Assembly: GCA_035533015.1 (NCBI GenBank)
Contig: DATLUQ010000051.1
Coordinates: forward strand, 124,001 to 188,000
DNA length: 64,000 nucleotides
Direction: 5' to 3'
DNA from: Gemmatimonadaceae bacterium
Lineage (GTDB): Bacteria; Gemmatimonadota; Gemmatimonadetes; Gemmatimonadales; Gemmatimonadaceae
The translations under genes were made by a program, and so were the position numbers. The notes beneath the pieces were generated by a model. It was not told the origin of the DNA. It made no database searches and saw only the letters and a program-made list of their open reading frames with translations. Positions 27,101 through 35,726 of this stretch are shown one piece after another; position 1 is the first letter of the stretch, and each line of letters opens with the position of its first letter.

Positions 27101-27681
27101 CGGCCGAGTTCGGCGAACAGGCGCTCGAACCCCGTGAGGGCGGCCTTGACTTCGAGGATATCCTGCGCCGTCTCCACGAGCAGCACGTCCACCCCGCCTT
27201 CGGCGAGCGCGCGGGCCTGGGCGTAGTAGTTGGCGGCCAGCGCGTCGAACGTGATGTTGGACAGCACCGGGTCGCTGCTCGAGGGGAGCAGCCCGGTGGG
27301 TCCGATGGAGCCGGCCACGAAGCGCGGGTGATCGGCCGTGGAGAAGCGGTCGCAGGCGGCGCGGGCGAGGCGGGCCGCCGCGAGGTTCAACTCGTGCGTC
27401 TTGGGCTCGATGCCCCACTCGCGGAGGCGGTGCGGGGTGGACTGGAAGGTGCAGGTCTCGACCACGTCGCAGCCTACCGCGAGAAACGACTCGTGGATCT
27501 CGCGGATGACATCGGGACGCGTGAGCACGAGGTGGTCGTTACATCCTTCGAGCGAATCCCCACCGAAGTCTTCCGCCCGGAGATGGTATCGTTGAATATT
27601 GGTACCCATCGCGCCATCGAAGACGAGGACGCGGTGGGAGAGCTCGGCGAGGTAGGTACCTGGCGGCGGACGGTTGGCCAT
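24160..27681 (-). CDS. metH: Cobalamin-dependent methionine synthase
   Basis: Transfers methyl groups from 5-methyl-THF to homocysteine through methylcobalamin. The four MetH modules appear in order: a homocysteine domain with zinc cysteines in LNCSTGPEH and GGCCGTTPAH (to ~residue 330); a pterin-binding barrel (LLIGERVNAQGSRKVK, ~360-620); a cap plus B12 domain with the cobalt-ligand motif DVHDIGKSLV; and a C-terminal reactivation domain with RYSWGYGACPDLEDHE for AdoMet. Length ~1173 residues, slightly under the 1227 of Escherichia. I take the ATG at MANRPPPGTY; a TTG seven codons upstream is possible. No B12 or SAM riboswitch is recognisable in the 192-bp divergent spacer. Confidence 0.95.
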   Translation of the reverse strand: MANRPPPGTYLAELSHRVLVFDGAMGTNIQRYHLRAEDFGGDSLEGCNDHLVLTRPDVIREIHESFLAVGCDVVETCTFQSTPHRLREWGIEPKTHELNLAAARLARAACDRFSTADHPRFVAGSIGPTGLLPSSSDPVLSNITFDALAANYYAQARALAEGGVDVLLVETAQDILEVKAALTGFERLFAELGRRIPVQTQITLDVSGRMLLGTDVASALTTLEALRADVIGLNCSTGPEHMREPVRYLTENAGRPISCIPNAGLPLNTGAGEAVYPLEPEPMAAMLAEFVADLGVRVVGGCCGTTPAHLAAIVSAVHARPAASRPWESRPAAHVPRISSAMRAMPLEQQPPPLLIGERVNAQGSRKVKQLLLADDYEGIVQVARQQQDAGAHVLDVCVAVTERADEAEQMATLVKLLSMSVELPLMIDSTEPAVIEAALAHVPGRAIVNSINMENGRQRIDLVVPIARRHGAALVALTIDEHGMAKTRERKLEVARNIYDIVVGEYGLAPEDLIYDALTFTLATGDQEWVDSARETIEGIRLIKRELPGVYASLGVSNVSFGLAPAARAVLNSVFLHHCVEAGLDMAIVNPAHIVPYAEISQAERALADDLVFNRRPDALQLFIDRFTAGGERGTAGSQPAVDPTSAMTPGEKAHWMVVHRKKEGIEQVLDAAGVREHPVRVLNDVLLPAMKEVGDRFGAGELILPFVLQSAEVMKKAVKHLERFLDKSEGYTKGRVVLATVYGDVHDIGKSLVNTILSNNGYTVFDLGKQVPVNVILEKAQAVNADAIGLSALLVSTSKQMPLCVQELDKRGLHIPVLIGGAAINRRFGRRAMFVAGERPYAAGVFYCKDAFEGLETMDALQDPRRREATVARLIDDARRDVFLRSDAGKDVRAGTESEERSGVRADHPVPTAPFYGTRTLRDIPLDEVFELLDVDELYRLQWGARGSGAAFDRLVHDEFAPTLERIKARARREEWLRPQAVYGYFPAQSRGNAVIVYDPEDFTRHGTARELARFTYPRQDGRDRLCLADYFRSVDSGDMDVVALQIVTVGDAASREFDRLQHAGEYTEAYYLHGLAVETAEAVAEWLHRRIRHELGVPGGRGKRYSWGYGACPDLEDHELVFKLLPAERELGLTLTTAYQLVPEQSTAAMIVHHPDAKYYAVRATAGSTT

Positions 27682-27873
27682 CGACGGGGTGCCGGAAAAC
27701 AAGAGAGGCCCGGAGCAAGGAGCGCCGAGCCAGGCGCTTTAGCGAATCTTTAACGTGGCCGCAATTTGCCGGAAATCGCCACGAACACTTGTGCTTCTCC
27801 ATATTAGCGGGTCGGCGACCCGGGCGGCAAGCAAACTGCCGGGTCAGCGTCCACCTCTGGTGACGGGTCAACG

Positions 27874-29577
27874 ATGTCAGATCACACGGTGAATTCCCCC
27901 GGTGCCGGGGGGCTGCATCCGGCGCTGGAGCCGTTCAAGGAACTGCTCCGGCAGTCGCCGGTGGCGATCACGGTGATGGACATCGACGCGCACATCCTGA
28001 TGTGGAGTTCCGAGGCTGAGCGACTGTTCGGGTGGAAGGAAGAGGAGGTGGTGGGCCGGACCCCGCTCCACGTTCCCCCCGAGGCGGTGGCCAAGATGTT
28101 CGAACACATCCGCAATGCCGCCGAGGGGAACCCGGCCCGTGGAACCGAGGTGGTGCGGATGCGGCGGGACGGGACGCGGGTGAACGTGCTGATCCATACC
28201 GCGGCGATTCGGGATCCGGAGGGCCAGGTGGTGGGGATCATGGGGATGTTCGTGGATGTCACCGAGCGGCGGCAGATCGAGATGCGCTTGCGCAACGCTC
28301 AGAAGATGGAGGCGGTGGGACTGCTGGCTGGTGGCGTGGCGCACGATTTCAACAATCTGCTCACGGCGATCAAGGGATTCTCGTCGCTGCTGCTGGAAGC
28401 CGTGGGTGAGAACCAGGCGGCACAGGAGTGCGTGGACGAGATTGTGCGGGCGGCGGAACGTGCTGCGGGACTCACGGGGCAGCTGCTCGCCTTCAGTCGG
28501 CGCCAGCTGTTGCGGCCCGAGATCCTGGACCTCAACCGGCGCCTGTCGGCCATGCATCCGATGTTGCGCGTGCTGGCGGCCAGCAATATCGAACTGAAGC
28601 TCGAGCTGGGTGACGAGGTCGGATTGGTGATGGCCGACCCGGTGCAGTTCGAACAGGTGGTGCTGAATCTCGTGATGAACGCGCGTGAAGCGATCGTGGA
28701 ACGCGGCAAGATCACGATGCGTACGAGAGTCGTGACGTTGGAGAAGGAGTTCGCAAAATGGGGGGTCACCCCGCGGCCGGGGCCGTACGTACGTCTGGAC
28801 GTGATCGATACGGGGAAGGGCATGGATCCGCTCTCCCTGACACGGGCGTTCGATCCATTCTACACGACCAAGGAAGCGGGGACCGGGCTCGGCCTGGCCA
28901 CGGTGTTCGGCATCGTGAAGCAGAGTGGGGGCTACGTGTGGCCCACCGCCACCTCGGCCAAGGGGACGACGTTCTCCGTCTACCTGCCGCGTGTGGAGGC
29001 GGAGGACGACGTGATCACGGCCGTGGCGAGCGCGGGGACGGGACCGGTCGCCGACCGGCCGTCCGAGACGCCGGCCGATACCGCGGCGGTGACCCGGGCG
29101 GCCGGCCCGGCCCGCCTGCTGCGGCTCGTGCCCGGGGGGCCGAGCAAGGAAGCGCGGCCGGGCCGTCGGGCGCTCGACGCCCCGCGGCCGGCGGTGTCGG
29201 GGCGCCTCACGGTGATGGTCGTGGACGACGACGAAGCGGTGCGCGACATGATGCGGCGCACGTTGTCCCGCCGCCGCCATACCGTACTCGACGCGGCGTC
29301 GGGTGCCGAGGCGCTGCAGGTGAGCCGGCTATTCACCGATAATATCGATTTGCTAATAACAGACATCCGCATGCGCGGTATGACGGGGCTGGAATTGCGT
29401 GATGCGTTCGCGACCGAACGGCCGGCGATGCGCGTGTTGTTCATGTCCGGCCATGCCGACGAGTTCATGCGCGGCGAACTCCGCGACCACCAGACGCCCT
29501 TCCTCGGCAAGCCATTCAGCATGGAGGAACTGGACGAAGCGATTCGACGGGCGATGGCGCCCGGGCCGACCGCCTAG
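27874..29577 (+). CDS. Hybrid sensor histidine kinase (PAS-HisKA-HATPase-REC)
   Basis: This 567-residue soluble two-component sensor has no transmembrane helix. A PAS domain (about 20-135, with WSSEAERLFGWKEEEVVGR) is followed by a HisKA helix bearing the phosphorylated H157 in AGGVAHDFNNLL. The ATPase domain has NLVMNAREAI, DTGKGMD and GTGLGLATV. A proline/alanine-rich linker leads to a C-terminal receiver with D497 in LLITDIRMRGMTG and the conserved Lys in LGKPFS. The VAHDFNNLL context is typical of the HWE/NtrB-like hybrid kinases of environmental bacteria. No separate response regulator adjoins it, so the target is unknown. It is divergent from metH. Confidence 0.92.
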   Translation: MSDHTVNSPGAGGLHPALEPFKELLRQSPVAITVMDIDAHILMWSSEAERLFGWKEEEVVGRTPLHVPPEAVAKMFEHIRNAAEGNPARGTEVVRMRRDGTRVNVLIHTAAIRDPEGQVVGIMGMFVDVTERRQIEMRLRNAQKMEAVGLLAGGVAHDFNNLLTAIKGFSSLLLEAVGENQAAQECVDEIVRAAERAAGLTGQLLAFSRRQLLRPEILDLNRRLSAMHPMLRVLAASNIELKLELGDEVGLVMADPVQFEQVVLNLVMNAREAIVERGKITMRTRVVTLEKEFAKWGVTPRPGPYVRLDVIDTGKGMDPLSLTRAFDPFYTTKEAGTGLGLATVFGIVKQSGGYVWPTATSAKGTTFSVYLPRVEAEDDVITAVASAGTGPVADRPSETPADTAAVTRAAGPARLLRLVPGGPSKEARPGRRALDAPRPAVSGRLTVMVVDDDEAVRDMMRRTLSRRRHTVLDAASGAEALQVSRLFTDNIDLLITDIRMRGMTGLELRDAFATERPAMRVLFMSGHADEFMRGELRDHQTPFLGKPFSMEELDEAIRRAMAPGPTA

Positions 29578-29867
29578 TCCTCTCCGGCCACGCGGCGCAC
29601 GGCGGCCACGTCTACGCCGTCCAGCTCCACGATCTTCGTGCGCGCCGCGTGGCCGCTCACGATGCGCACCGACTGCCGCGTCAGGCCGAACCGCTCGGCC
29701 AGGAATGCCACCAGCGCTTCGTTGGCCGCGCCATCCACCGGCGGCGCACAGAGGCGCACCTTGAGCGCGTCGCCGTGGACGCCGGCGATCTCCGTGCGGG
29801 CGGCCCGCGGCTGCGCCCGCACGCTGACCCGCACGCCGCCCGGACGCGGCCGGACGTCGAGCGCCAC
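29574..29867 (-). CDS. DUF167/YggU family protein
   Basis: This 97-residue protein has the YggU/DUF167 fold. Characteristic segments are VRAQPRAARTEIAGVHGDALKVRL, PPVDGAANEALVAFLAERFGL and VRIVSGHAARTKIVEL. The start is GTG, overlapping the last base of the YggT stop codon, so translation is coupled. YggT-YggU gene pairs are widespread and often near cell-division or proline genes; the biochemical function is not established. The stop overlaps that of the convergent histidine kinase gene (CTAG). Confidence 0.85.
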   Translation of the reverse strand: MALDVRPRPGGVRVSVRAQPRAARTEIAGVHGDALKVRLCAPPVDGAANEALVAFLAERFGLTRQSVRIVSGHAARTKIVELDGVDVAAVRRVAGED

Positions 29868-30451
29868 TACGGGATGTGCAGCAGGCTCTGCACCAGCCAG
29901 AGCAGGAAGTAGGCGACCACCGGCGTCACGTCGACGGCGCCGAAGAGCGGCACGACGGCGCGTAGCGGACGGAGCAGCCACTCCGTGAGCCGGTAGCTCC
30001 ACCGCACCCACCAGGCGTATGGCGAGGCGGGGATCCACGACACGAGCACCCGCACGATCAACGCCAGCCGCAGGATCATGAACACCCACGACAGCACGAG
30101 GACGGGTGCCTGCGACGGGTGGCCTGCCACCCACATCACCTGCAGCACGACACCGGCGAATGCCTGCACGGCGCTCAGCAACAGCATGCCGGCGACGAGC
30201 AGAATCACGAGCCCCCACCATGGGGCGCTGGTCGCGTGACCTCCAGTGCGGAGCAGGAACCGCTCCACCGGGGCGAGCAGGGGATCCACCCACCGCCGCG
30301 CGAAGCGCCCCGCCCAGGTGAAGGGCCCCAGACGGCGCGTGCGCACGCCCCATGCAATGCCGGCGCCGACGGCGGCCAGCACGCCGACCGCGAGCAGCAC
30401 GCCGCGCAGTATCATCATGATCGCGGCGGCGGCACCGATGGTTTGCGTCAT
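29867..30451 (-). CDS. YggT family membrane protein
   Basis: This 194-residue inner-membrane protein contains two YggT-type repeats of paired hydrophobic helices. The C-terminal one holds the family hallmark LIVRVLVSWIPASPYAWWVRW...LTEWLLRPLRAVVPL. YggT proteins have been linked to osmotic tolerance and, in some bacteria, to cell shape or division, but the mechanism is unknown. It is translationally coupled to the downstream YggU gene and lies 31 nt behind the aldehyde dehydrogenase gene. Confidence 0.85.
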   Translation of the reverse strand: MTQTIGAAAAIMMILRGVLLAVGVLAAVGAGIAWGVRTRRLGPFTWAGRFARRWVDPLLAPVERFLLRTGGHATSAPWWGLVILLVAGMLLLSAVQAFAGVVLQVMWVAGHPSQAPVLVLSWVFMILRLALIVRVLVSWIPASPYAWWVRWSYRLTEWLLRPLRAVVPLFGAVDVTPVVAYFLLWLVQSLLHIP

Positions 30452-30482
30452 TCCCGTAACCTCAACCGCGGAGGTCGGCGAT

Positions 30483-32060
30483 TCAAGGGCGTGGGCGGCG
30501 GAGCAGGCCGCGTGCCCGCCAGAGCCCGCGGAGCCGCGCCCACACCCCCGGGCCGTGGAGCGCCGTCAGGGCGCCATCGAAGGCGTTGCGCAGCGTGGGC
30601 CCATACGGGAACCACCAGACTTGTCGCAGCCCCGGAGCCCGCTCGACCACCACCGTCTTGCTGCGCACGCATTCGCGCAGGCCCGCAATGCCATGCGCGC
30701 GTCCTGACCCGCTCGCCTTCACTCCGCCGTGCGGCACGTCGCTCATGCCGGCCACCACCACCGAGTCGTTGAGCACCACGCTTCCCACATCCAAGCGGGC
30801 GGCCACGGCCAGCGCGCGCGGGCGGTTGCGGCTCCAAACGCTGGCGCTCAGGCCGTATGGCGAATCGTTGGCGCGCGCCACTGCGTCCTCATCGTCGCGT
30901 ACCCGCACCATGGGCAGCACCGGGCCAAACGTCTCCTCGCGCAGCACGCGCATGTCGGAGGTGACGTCGGTGAGCAGCACCGGCGCGAACACGCGGGCAG
31001 CCGTGCGGTCGGCAGAGGCGGCAACCTTTGCGCCACGCGCCAGCGCGTCGTCGAACTGCGCCTGGAGGCGCGCGGTCTGCTCCGGACGGATGAGGGGCCC
31101 CGTCTCAGCCGACATGCGGTCGTTGCTTGCATTGATGCGCCGCACGCGGTCGGAGAGCAGAGCGGCGAAGCGGTCGTAAACGGCTTCGTGGACGAACAAT
31201 CGCTTGGGCGCCACGCAGGTCTGCCCGCTGTTCGAGAACCGTCCCCAGGCGAGGCCTTCGGCGGCCCGTTCGAGGTCGGCGTCGTCGAGCACGATCGCGG
31301 CGTCGCTGCCGCCCAGTTCCAGGACACAGGGAATGAGGCGGGCCCCGCATTCGGCCGCCACTTTGCGCCCGGTCGCTTCGCTACCGGTGAAGAAGAACTT
31401 GTCGCATCCGTGCTCGATGAGCGCGGCCCCGGTGATGCGCTCACCGGGCAGCACGCGAAAGATGCCGCGCGGCAGTCCCGCCTCGTCGAGCAGGCTGGCG
31501 ATGAGCAAGCCGCTCTCCGTGGTGAATTCCGACGGCTTGAGCAGTACCGCGTTGCCGGCCACGAGCGCCGGCAGGACGATGGCCGCGGGGAGCATGAACG
31601 GGTAGTTCCACGGGGCGATCACGCCGATGACCCCGAACGGTTCCACCGAAATCAGCACGCGCTTGCGCCACGTGGCCGGGCTGGCACCGGTTCGCGCCGA
31701 CGGTCGAAGTTCGCGGAGGACTTTCCGGCTGCCGTAGTATCGCGCGAAGTCGAGCGTGACGAGCACCTCGCTCAGCGCTTCGACCGGGGGCTTTCCGTTC
31801 TCGCGGCCGACGGTGGCGGCGACCTCGTCCCGGCGCGCGAAGAGCACGTCGTGAAACCGCTCGAGGATGCGCGCACGCTCGCGCACGGGTGTGGCGCGCC
31901 ATGCGGGCTGGGCGTGCCGAGCGGCGGCGAGGGCGGCGGCGATGTCGGCCGAGCTCGTGCTCTCGTACCGGCTCCAGACCTCGCCGGTGGCCGGGTCGCG
32001 AGACTCGACGAAGCGTGGGGCGGGCAAATCCGTGGGGGGGGCCGGTATTGGGGACGCCAT
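30483..32060 (-). CDS. Aldehyde dehydrogenase family protein
   Basis: This NAD(P)-dependent enzyme oxidises an aldehyde to the acid. The cofactor motif is VIAPWNYPFMLPA, the Rossmann segment FTGSEATGRKV, the general base E248 in LELGGSD and the nucleophile C282 in NSGQTCVAPKR. At 525 residues it is longer than most. The extra C-terminal part (VWWFPYGPTLRNAF onward) is basic and contains no clear transmembrane helix, although it could associate with a membrane. The substrate cannot be read from the sequence; the lipid-metabolism surroundings make a fatty aldehyde possible. It is first in a minus-strand run with YggT and YggU. Confidence 0.88.
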   Translation of the reverse strand: MASPIPAPPTDLPAPRFVESRDPATGEVWSRYESTSSADIAAALAAARHAQPAWRATPVRERARILERFHDVLFARRDEVAATVGRENGKPPVEALSEVLVTLDFARYYGSRKVLRELRPSARTGASPATWRKRVLISVEPFGVIGVIAPWNYPFMLPAAIVLPALVAGNAVLLKPSEFTTESGLLIASLLDEAGLPRGIFRVLPGERITGAALIEHGCDKFFFTGSEATGRKVAAECGARLIPCVLELGGSDAAIVLDDADLERAAEGLAWGRFSNSGQTCVAPKRLFVHEAVYDRFAALLSDRVRRINASNDRMSAETGPLIRPEQTARLQAQFDDALARGAKVAASADRTAARVFAPVLLTDVTSDMRVLREETFGPVLPMVRVRDDEDAVARANDSPYGLSASVWSRNRPRALAVAARLDVGSVVLNDSVVVAGMSDVPHGGVKASGSGRAHGIAGLRECVRSKTVVVERAPGLRQVWWFPYGPTLRNAFDGALTALHGPGVWARLRGLWRARGLLRRPRP

Positions 32061-32176
32061 CCATTAAACGTGCCCGCGCGGAAGGAAAGGGGAAAGTGGG
32101 CGTTCCCCGAACGGCAGCCGGAGGTTGCCGGACGGCACGGTGGCGGCCAACACGGCCGTACCGGACCGGTTCGGGT

Positions 32177-32182
32177 TAGATT
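32177..32182 (+). promoter_or_regulatory. -10-like box TAGATT directly before the EVE gene
   Basis: TAGATT ends 6 nt before the ATG of the EVE-domain gene, so the transcript would begin at or very near the start codon and lack a ribosome site. None is visible in the short spacer. A -35 element is not obvious. Confidence 0.4.
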
Positions 32183-32188
32183 CGGCGT

Positions 32189-32671
32189 ATGAGCGAACGG
32201 CACTATTGGTTGGTGAAGAGCGAGCCCGGCTCGTTCTCGTTCGACGATCTCGTGGGGTGCCCTGCCAAGACCACCTCGTGGGACGGGGTGCGCAATTACC
32301 AGGCCCGCAACTTGATGCGCGACGGGATGAAGCACGGCGACCTGGTGCTGTTCTACCACAGCAACGCCGAACCCACGGCTGTGGTAGGCGTGGCACGGGT
32401 GGTGCGCGAGGCGTATCCCGATTCCACGGCGTTCGACCCGCGCGATCCCCACCACGACCCCAAGTCGAAGCGCGAGGCTCCTACCTGGATGATGGTGGAT
32501 CTGCAGGCCGTGGAACGATTCACGCGTCCGGTGACGCTGGCCGAGCTTCGCGATGTGAGGGGCCTCCACGCGATGGCCCTGCTGCAGAAGGGGAGCCGGC
32601 TGTCGGTGCAATCGGTGACGCCCCGCCAATTCGAGATCGTGCGGAAGCTCGGAGCGCCGACGGCCGTCTGA
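32189..32671 (+). CDS. EVE domain-containing protein
   Basis: This 160-residue protein consists of a single EVE domain (PUA-like fold), similar to human THYN1 and its bacterial relatives. Typical features are the start HYWLVKSEPGSFSFDDL, the TSWDGVRNYQARNLMRD motif and the VLFYHSNAEP strand. EVE domains bind modified DNA or RNA bases and often occur in defence or RNA-modification contexts. Here no restriction or modification enzyme adjoins, so it is probably the housekeeping type. Its stop abuts the TauE/SafE stop with no spacer between them. Confidence 0.9.
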   Translation: MSERHYWLVKSEPGSFSFDDLVGCPAKTTSWDGVRNYQARNLMRDGMKHGDLVLFYHSNAEPTAVVGVARVVREAYPDSTAFDPRDPHHDPKSKREAPTWMMVDLQAVERFTRPVTLAELRDVRGLHAMALLQKGSRLSVQSVTPRQFEIVRKLGAPTAV

Positions 32672-33502
32672 TCAGAGCAAGCTCTGGCGGTGAGCAATGT
32701 ACAGCCACACGCCGCTCGAAAATCCGACGGCCACCACCGACCATCGCACCCACGCCTGTGGCACGCGTTGCGCCATCCGCGCACCGCCGTAGCCGCCGGC
32801 GATCGAACCCGCGGCCATGGCGAGCGCGATGTGCCAGCTCACCAGTCCGCCGACGATGAAGATGCCGGCCGCCATCGCGTTGATGCACAGGCCACCCCAC
32901 GCTTTGAGCCCGTTCATGCGGTGGATGTTGGCCAATCCCATGAAGCCGAGGGCGGCGAGCATGAGAATTCCGATGCCGGCGCCGAAATAGCCGCCGTACA
33001 CGCTGACCGGGAGTTGTGCGAGCAACACGCCGGCGCCCGGGCGGTCGGTGGTGATGGCGACGTCGCCGTCCGCGGTGGCGGGTCCGGTCGCCCCGCGCAC
33101 GCGGAGCGCGCGCTGCAACGGGGCCTGGAGGACGAAAATGGCGGTGGCGCCCAGTACGAGCCACGGCACGAGGGCGGCGAATCGATCGGCGGGGGTGCGC
33201 AAGAGAAGCCAGGCGCCCGCGGCCCCGCCGACCACGCTGGGGACCGCGAACCAGAGTGCCCATCGCCGCGCGCCGGCGAGTTCGTTGCGGTAGCCCCACA
33301 TGCTGCCGGCGGACCCGGGCCAGAGCGCGACGGTGCTCGTGGCGTTGGCGATGATGGGCGGGACGCCGAGCCCGATCAGCGCCGGGAAGGTGAGCAGCGT
33401 GCCGCCACCGGCAATTGCATTCACGCCGCCCGCTACCGCCGAGACCAGGACCACGGCGGCGAGCCGCGCCGCGGACGGAAGGGGAAGGGCGGTCAGGGGC
33501 AT
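32672..33502 (-). CDS. TauE/SafE family membrane permease
   Basis: This inner-membrane protein of 276 residues has about eight hydrophobic helices arranged as two halves. The first begins with the family motif AGGVNAIAGGGTLLTFPALIGLG and the following NATSTVALWPGSAGSMWGYR. TauE/SafE proteins export or import sulfite, sulfoacetate or related organic sulfur anions; the specific substrate here is unknown. I start at MPLTALPLPSAAR. The frame remains open upstream only because it runs antisense to the repeated N-terminus of citrate synthase. It is divergent from citrate synthase. Confidence 0.85.
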   Translation of the reverse strand: MPLTALPLPSAARLAAVVLVSAVAGGVNAIAGGGTLLTFPALIGLGVPPIIANATSTVALWPGSAGSMWGYRNELAGARRWALWFAVPSVVGGAAGAWLLLRTPADRFAALVPWLVLGATAIFVLQAPLQRALRVRGATGPATADGDVAITTDRPGAGVLLAQLPVSVYGGYFGAGIGILMLAALGFMGLANIHRMNGLKAWGGLCINAMAAGIFIVGGLVSWHIALAMAAGSIAGGYGGARMAQRVPQAWVRWSVVAVGFSSGVWLYIAHRQSLL

Positions 33503-33683
33503 ACCTGCGGGTGACGGGAGCAGTGTCGGTGTTCCTACCGAAGGGATGTCAGGGTTCGTAGCGATCCGGAAACAACACTCTCCTGACAGTCGTGGCAATG
33601 CCGTTTGGGTGTGCCTTCCCATAGATTGGAAGGACGCGGCCGGAGCACTCGGCCCGCCGGAGTACACCCACGGAGAACGTAGC

Positions 33684-35072
<1,389 letters not shown>

Positions 35073-35086
35073 CGATGAATGATGGT

Positions 35087-35113
35087 CCCACCCTGCATCA
35101 ATAGCAGGGTGGG
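35087..35113 (+). terminator. Hairpin after citrate synthase
   Basis: CCCACCCTGC and GCAGGGTGGG form a 10-bp stem around a 7-nt loop, 14 nt after the citrate synthase stop codon, followed by CGCTTTC. The trailing T-run is short. It is a good candidate terminator for gltA. Confidence 0.65.
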
Positions 35114-35147
35114 CGCTTTCAGCGGTTAGCCTGCCGCAAAGGCAAAC

Positions 35148-35177
35148 GGGACGCATCGCGAAGCCACGATGCGTCCC
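35148..35177 (-). terminator. Hairpin after ridA
   Basis: GGGACGCATCG and CGATGCGTCCC form an 11-bp stem with an 8-nt loop, about 62 nt beyond the ridA stop on the minus strand. The minus-strand sequence after it (CCCGTTTGCCTTTG) is mildly T-rich. Together with the gltA hairpin it separates the two convergent genes. Confidence 0.55.
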
Positions 35178-35239
35178 GATGTCGCTTCCAGCGACCGCGA
35201 ACTCCGGGCCTGGTGTCGCAGGCGGTGGGGCCGGTGGTG

Positions 35240-35623
35240 CTACGTCCGCTGTTTGGCGATCGCCTGCACTTCGATCAGGCACCCCGGCTTCAGTTCGCTC
35301 ACCGGCACGATCGCCCGGGCCGGGCGGTGGTCGCCGAGCATGCGCGCGAACACCCCATTGACCGGTCCCCAGAGTTCGCGTCCGGTGACGAACAGGGTCA
35401 CCGAGAGCAGCTGGTCGAGTCCACTGTTCGCGGCCTCCAGCACCGCGGCGACGTTGCGGAGCACCTGTTCGGTCTGCGCTTCAATGTCGCCGTCGCCCAC
35501 GACCTGGGCGGTGATGGGATCAAGTGGCAACTGCCCAGCAACGTAGACGAGCCCGTCGTGGATGATGCCTTGGGAGTAATGGCCTGCGGGAGTGGGGGCA
35601 GCGGGGGTCGAGATCGAGTGCAT
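35240..35623 (-). CDS. ridA: RidA family deaminase (YjgF/Rid)
   Basis: This 127-residue protein of the RidA family hydrolyses reactive enamine/imine intermediates from PLP enzymes to keto acids and ammonia. The fold is recognisable from AGHYSQGIIHDGLVYVAGQLPLDP and EQVLRNVAAVLEAANSGLDQLL. The substrate-carboxylate arginine is in HRPARAIVPV and the partner Glu in CLIEVQAIA. A threonine dehydratase-like enzyme, the classic source of RidA substrates, is encoded elsewhere in this window. The start codon lies 7 nt from an 8-bp tandem repeat and no ribosome site is visible on the minus strand. Confidence 0.92.
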   Translation of the reverse strand: MHSISTPAAPTPAGHYSQGIIHDGLVYVAGQLPLDPITAQVVGDGDIEAQTEQVLRNVAAVLEAANSGLDQLLSVTLFVTGRELWGPVNGVFARMLGDHRPARAIVPVSELKPGCLIEVQAIAKQRT

Positions 35624-35630
35624 TGCTCGC

Positions 35631-35670
35631 GTAGGAGTGTAGGAGTGTAGGAGTGTAGGAGTCTAGGAGG
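35631..35670. repeat. 8-bp tandem repeat upstream of ridA
   Basis: Four perfect copies of GTAGGAGT are followed by a fifth imperfect copy, CTAGGAGG. On the minus strand they read ACTCCTAC and lie where the ridA ribosome site or promoter would be expected. Short tandem repeats here can change copy number by slippage and so alter expression. Confidence 0.9.
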
Positions 35671-35726
35671 GAAAGACAGCGAGGAATGGCGAGGCTTCAG
35701 GCGGCGCCTTTCCCTTCCCGTGCTTC

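Noticed and set aside
27682-27873. A SAM, SAH or cobalamin riboswitch in the metH leader
   Set aside because: I looked for the conserved core sequences on the metH strand and did not find them. The inverted segment around AAGGAGCGCCGAG is on the opposite strand.
33547-33588. TGTCAGG...CCTGACA inverted repeat upstream of citrate synthase as an operator
   Set aside because: Arms are only 7 bp and 28 bp apart, with no known regulator to assign; too weak to list as a site.
33300-33683. An upstream extension of citrate synthase, and a longer TauE/SafE start at 33802
   Set aside because: Both merely cross the divergent spacer or run antisense to the other gene. The shorter starts match the families.
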